This document shows positions 61,627-64,000 of a stretch of 64,000 nt of DNA, piece by piece. The position numbers were made by a program, and so were the translations under genes. The notes under the pieces were generated by a model, which was not told the DNA's origin, made no database searches, and saw nothing but the letters and a program-made list of their open reading frames with translations. The DNA lies in the NCBI RefSeq assembly GCF_030450125.1, contig NZ_CP123923.1, positions 3,410,001 through 3,474,000 on the forward strand, written 5' to 3'. Position 1 is the stretch's first letter; each line of letters starts with the position of its first letter. The DNA comes from Streptomyces sp. WP-1 (lineage in GTDB: Bacteria; Actinomycetota; Actinomycetes; Streptomycetales; Streptomycetaceae).

Positions 61627-61654
61627 GAGGCCCGGGACGACCGTTCCGGGCCTC
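61627..61654 (+). terminator. korB terminator
   Basis: The stem GAGGCCCGG/CCGGGCCTC with a 10-base loop lies about 35 bases beyond the korB stop. A short TTC follows but no true U-run. Confidence 0.65.
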
Positions 61655-61716
61655 TTCGCGTGTCCGGGCGAGGTCAGGACGAGGATGCACTTTCCCGAGG
61701 GCTGCACTTTCTTTTA

Positions 61717-61749
61717 GTTAGCGCTAGCCGTATGGTTAGTGCTCTAGCC
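61717..61749. promoter_or_regulatory. Repeated GTTAG...CTAGCC elements
   Basis: GTTAGCGCTAGCC at 61717-61729 and GTTAGTGCTCTAGCC at 61735-61749 form a direct pair just before the NmrA-type gene. The first contains the palindrome TTAGCGCTAG-like core. They look like operator half-sites, but no regulator gene is adjacent. Confidence 0.4.
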
Positions 61750-61774
61750 CCCCTCACAAGGAGTGTCAGAGACC

Positions 61775-62629
<855 letters not shown>

Positions 62630-62681
62630 CCCGCGCCTGACCACAGCCGAGACCGGCACCTGCCCGGCGCCTCCCCTGCCC

Positions 62682-62731
62682 GCCCCCGACTGTCATGACC
62701 GTATGGCGATACGGACATGACAGCCGGGGGC
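62682..62731. terminator. Terminator after the NmrA-type gene
   Basis: A nearly perfect stem of about 22 pairs with two mismatches (GCCCCCG...CTGTCATG...CCGTA and complement), with a small loop, lies 53 bases after the gene. It overlaps the region upstream of rarD. Confidence 0.8.
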
Positions 62732-62791
62732 GCGCGGCGTTACCTTCGTGCCCGCGCGCGCGTCGGCGCACGAGGAGCGGAGGGAGGGCCC

Positions 62792-63778
62792 GTGCCCGGG
62801 ACGTCCAAGGGTGAGCACCGCATAGGTCTGCTGAACGGTTTCGCCGCCTATGGCATGTGGGGCCTGGTCCCCCTGTTCTGGCCGCTGATGAAGCCCGCCG
62901 GGGCGATGGAGATCCTCGCCCACCGGATGGTGTGGTCGCTGGTCTTCGTCGCCGCGGCCCTGCTGTTCGTACGACGCTGGGCCTGGGCCGGGGAACTCCT
63001 GCGCGACCCGCGCCGGCTGGCGCTGGTGGTCGTGGCCGCCACGGTGATCACCGTCAACTGGGGCGTGTACATCTGGGCCGTGAACGCCGGCCATGTGGTG
63101 GAGGCGTCCCTCGGGTACTTCATCAACCCGCTGGTCACCATCGCCATGGGTGTGCTGCTGCTGAAGGAGCGGCTGCGGCCCGTGCAGTGGGTGGCGGTGG
63201 CGACCGGGTTCGCCGCGGTCGTCGTCCTGACCGTCGGCTACGGCCGCCCGCCGTGGATCTCGCTCTGCCTCGCGTTCAGCTTCGCGACGTACGGGCTGGT
63301 GAAGAAGAAGGTGGGGCTCGGCGGCGTCGAGTCGCTGGCCGCCGAGACCGCGATCCAGTTCCTGCCCGCGCTCGGCTATCTGCTCTGGCTCGGCGCGCGG
63401 GGGCACTCCACCTTCACGACCGAGGGCGTGGGCCACGGGGCGCTGCTCGCCTCCACCGGCCTCGTCACCGCGCTGCCGCTGGTCTGCTTCGGGGCTGCGG
63501 CGATCCGCGTGCCGCTGTCCACCCTGGGCCTGCTCCAGTACCTGGCCCCGGTCTTCCAGTTCGTGCTGGGCATCCTCTACTTCCACGAGGACATGCCGCC
63601 GGAGCGCTGGGCCGGTTTCGCCCTGGTGTGGGTGGCCCTGCTGCTGCTCACGGGCAGCGCCCTGCACTCGGCACGCCGGTCGAGGAAGACCCTGGCCGCC
63701 TTGGAGTCGAAGGTCTCACAGGCCCGGCTCGACGCACCCCGTACCGAGGCTCCGGGCGGGTCCCCGGTCGACGCCTGA
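62792..63778 (+). CDS. rarD: EamA-family transporter, RarD-like
   Basis: This 328-residue membrane protein has about ten helices in two EamA halves; the first starts GLLNGFAAYGMWGLVPLFWP and contains NWGVYIWAVNAGHVVEASLG, and the second ends VLGILYFHEDMPPERWAGFA. RarD-like proteins are drug/metabolite superfamily permeases; chloramphenicol sensitivity is the basis of the name in other organisms, but substrates are mostly unknown. GTG 62792 has GGAGGG upstream. The C-terminal 40 residues are hydrophilic. Confidence 0.88.
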   Translation: MPGTSKGEHRIGLLNGFAAYGMWGLVPLFWPLMKPAGAMEILAHRMVWSLVFVAAALLFVRRWAWAGELLRDPRRLALVVVAATVITVNWGVYIWAVNAGHVVEASLGYFINPLVTIAMGVLLLKERLRPVQWVAVATGFAAVVVLTVGYGRPPWISLCLAFSFATYGLVKKKVGLGGVESLAAETAIQFLPALGYLLWLGARGHSTFTTEGVGHGALLASTGLVTALPLVCFGAAAIRVPLSTLGLLQYLAPVFQFVLGILYFHEDMPPERWAGFALVWVALLLLTGSALHSARRSRKTLAALESKVSQARLDAPRTEAPGGSPVDA

Positions 63779-63805
63779 TCGTTTCCGCAGCCGTACGCGG
63801 GGCGG

Positions 63806-64000
63806 TTACGCCGCTCCGTGCTCGGCCGTCCGCCCGGCCCGGGAGGCCCGGTCGGTGAGGCGGAGCATGCGGGCGCGGGCGGACTCCAGGGGGCGGGGGT
63901 CGTCGGCGGCGGGGCCCGGCTCGGCGGCGAGGTCGGCCCAGAGGTCTATCAGGTCGCGGCCCAGCCGCAGCCCCTCCTCCGGGTCCCGTACGGCACGCCA
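63806..64000 (-). CDS. 3' end of an unidentified gene (partial)
   Basis: The last 195 bases contain the C-terminal 64 codons of a minus-strand gene that continues beyond the window. The visible part reads WRAVRDPEEGLRLGRDLIDL with a final TDRASRAGRTAEHGAA. It is helical, Arg/Ala/Asp-rich and without membrane segments. The stop is TAA at 63806-63808. It converges on the rarD gene. The function cannot be told from this fragment. Confidence 0.7.
   Translation of the reverse strand, partial: WRAVRDPEEGLRLGRDLIDLWADLAAEPGPAADDPRPLESARARMLRLTDRASRAGRTAEHGAA

Overview
The window looks like a high-GC actinobacterial chromosome, almost certainly Streptomyces. The signs are GC-rich third codon positions, GTG and TTG starts, paired XRE/DUF397 regulators with HATPase partners, a NusG with a long acidic N-terminus, and a core gene order matching the S. 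coelicolor rpoBC region (recalled from memory, not searched). No prophage, insertion sequence, CRISPR array, rRNA or secondary-metabolite cluster was seen.

Layout. 1-2.9 kb: a minus-strand cassette of a WXG100-like helical protein, a DUF1023 alpha/beta hydrolase, a lipoprotein and the start of a further gene. 3.0-4.6 kb: a first WhiJ-like module (DUF397, XRE regulator, divergent HATPase). 4.6-5.9 kb: a membrane protein and a frame-disrupted gene. 5.9-24.3 kb: the gene-expression core, all on the minus strand and transcribed from high to low coordinates: tRNA-Trp, secE, nusG, rplK, rplA, a LolA-like lipoprotein, rplJ, rplL, rpoB, rpoC, rpsL, rpsG, fusA, tuf. Promoters, terminators, intra-operon hairpins and an L10-type leader can be located. 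24.5-28.5 kb: aminotransferase, adenosine deaminase, murB and a small conserved protein. 28.6-30.5 kb: a second WhiJ-like module, with two tandem DUF397 genes. 30.5-32.6 kb: an MFS exporter and a TetR regulator with matching operators. 32.7-34.2 kb: a HadA/HadB-like MaoC pair, rpmG, tRNA-Met and tRNA-Thr.

34.9-43.4 kb: amidohydrolase, SDR protein, small proteins, a secreted protein followed by an ECF sigma factor and a membrane protein sharing the secreted protein's domain, tRNA-Tyr, yajQ, small membrane proteins, DoxX and HtpX. 43.7-54.4 kb: a ten-gene complex I operon (nuoA,B,C,H,I,J,K,L,M,N) with no nuoD, E, F or G, and a NuoC carrying a disordered tail of about 400 residues. 54.6-58.3 kb: two paralogous histidine kinases and one NarL-type response regulator. 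58.6-61.6 kb: 2-oxoacid:ferredoxin oxidoreductase (korAB). 61.7-64.0 kb: NmrA-type oxidoreductase, RarD-like transporter and the 3' end of an unidentified gene.

The strongest candidates for something undescribed are (a) the secreted-protein / ECF sigma / membrane-protein unit at 37.8-39.8 kb, where a secreted protein and the presumed anti-sigma factor share one extracellular domain, and (b) the truncated complex I operon with its NuoC tail beside a ferredoxin-reducing KorAB and a two-kinase signalling system. Functions are assigned from protein motifs and context only; no database search was possible.
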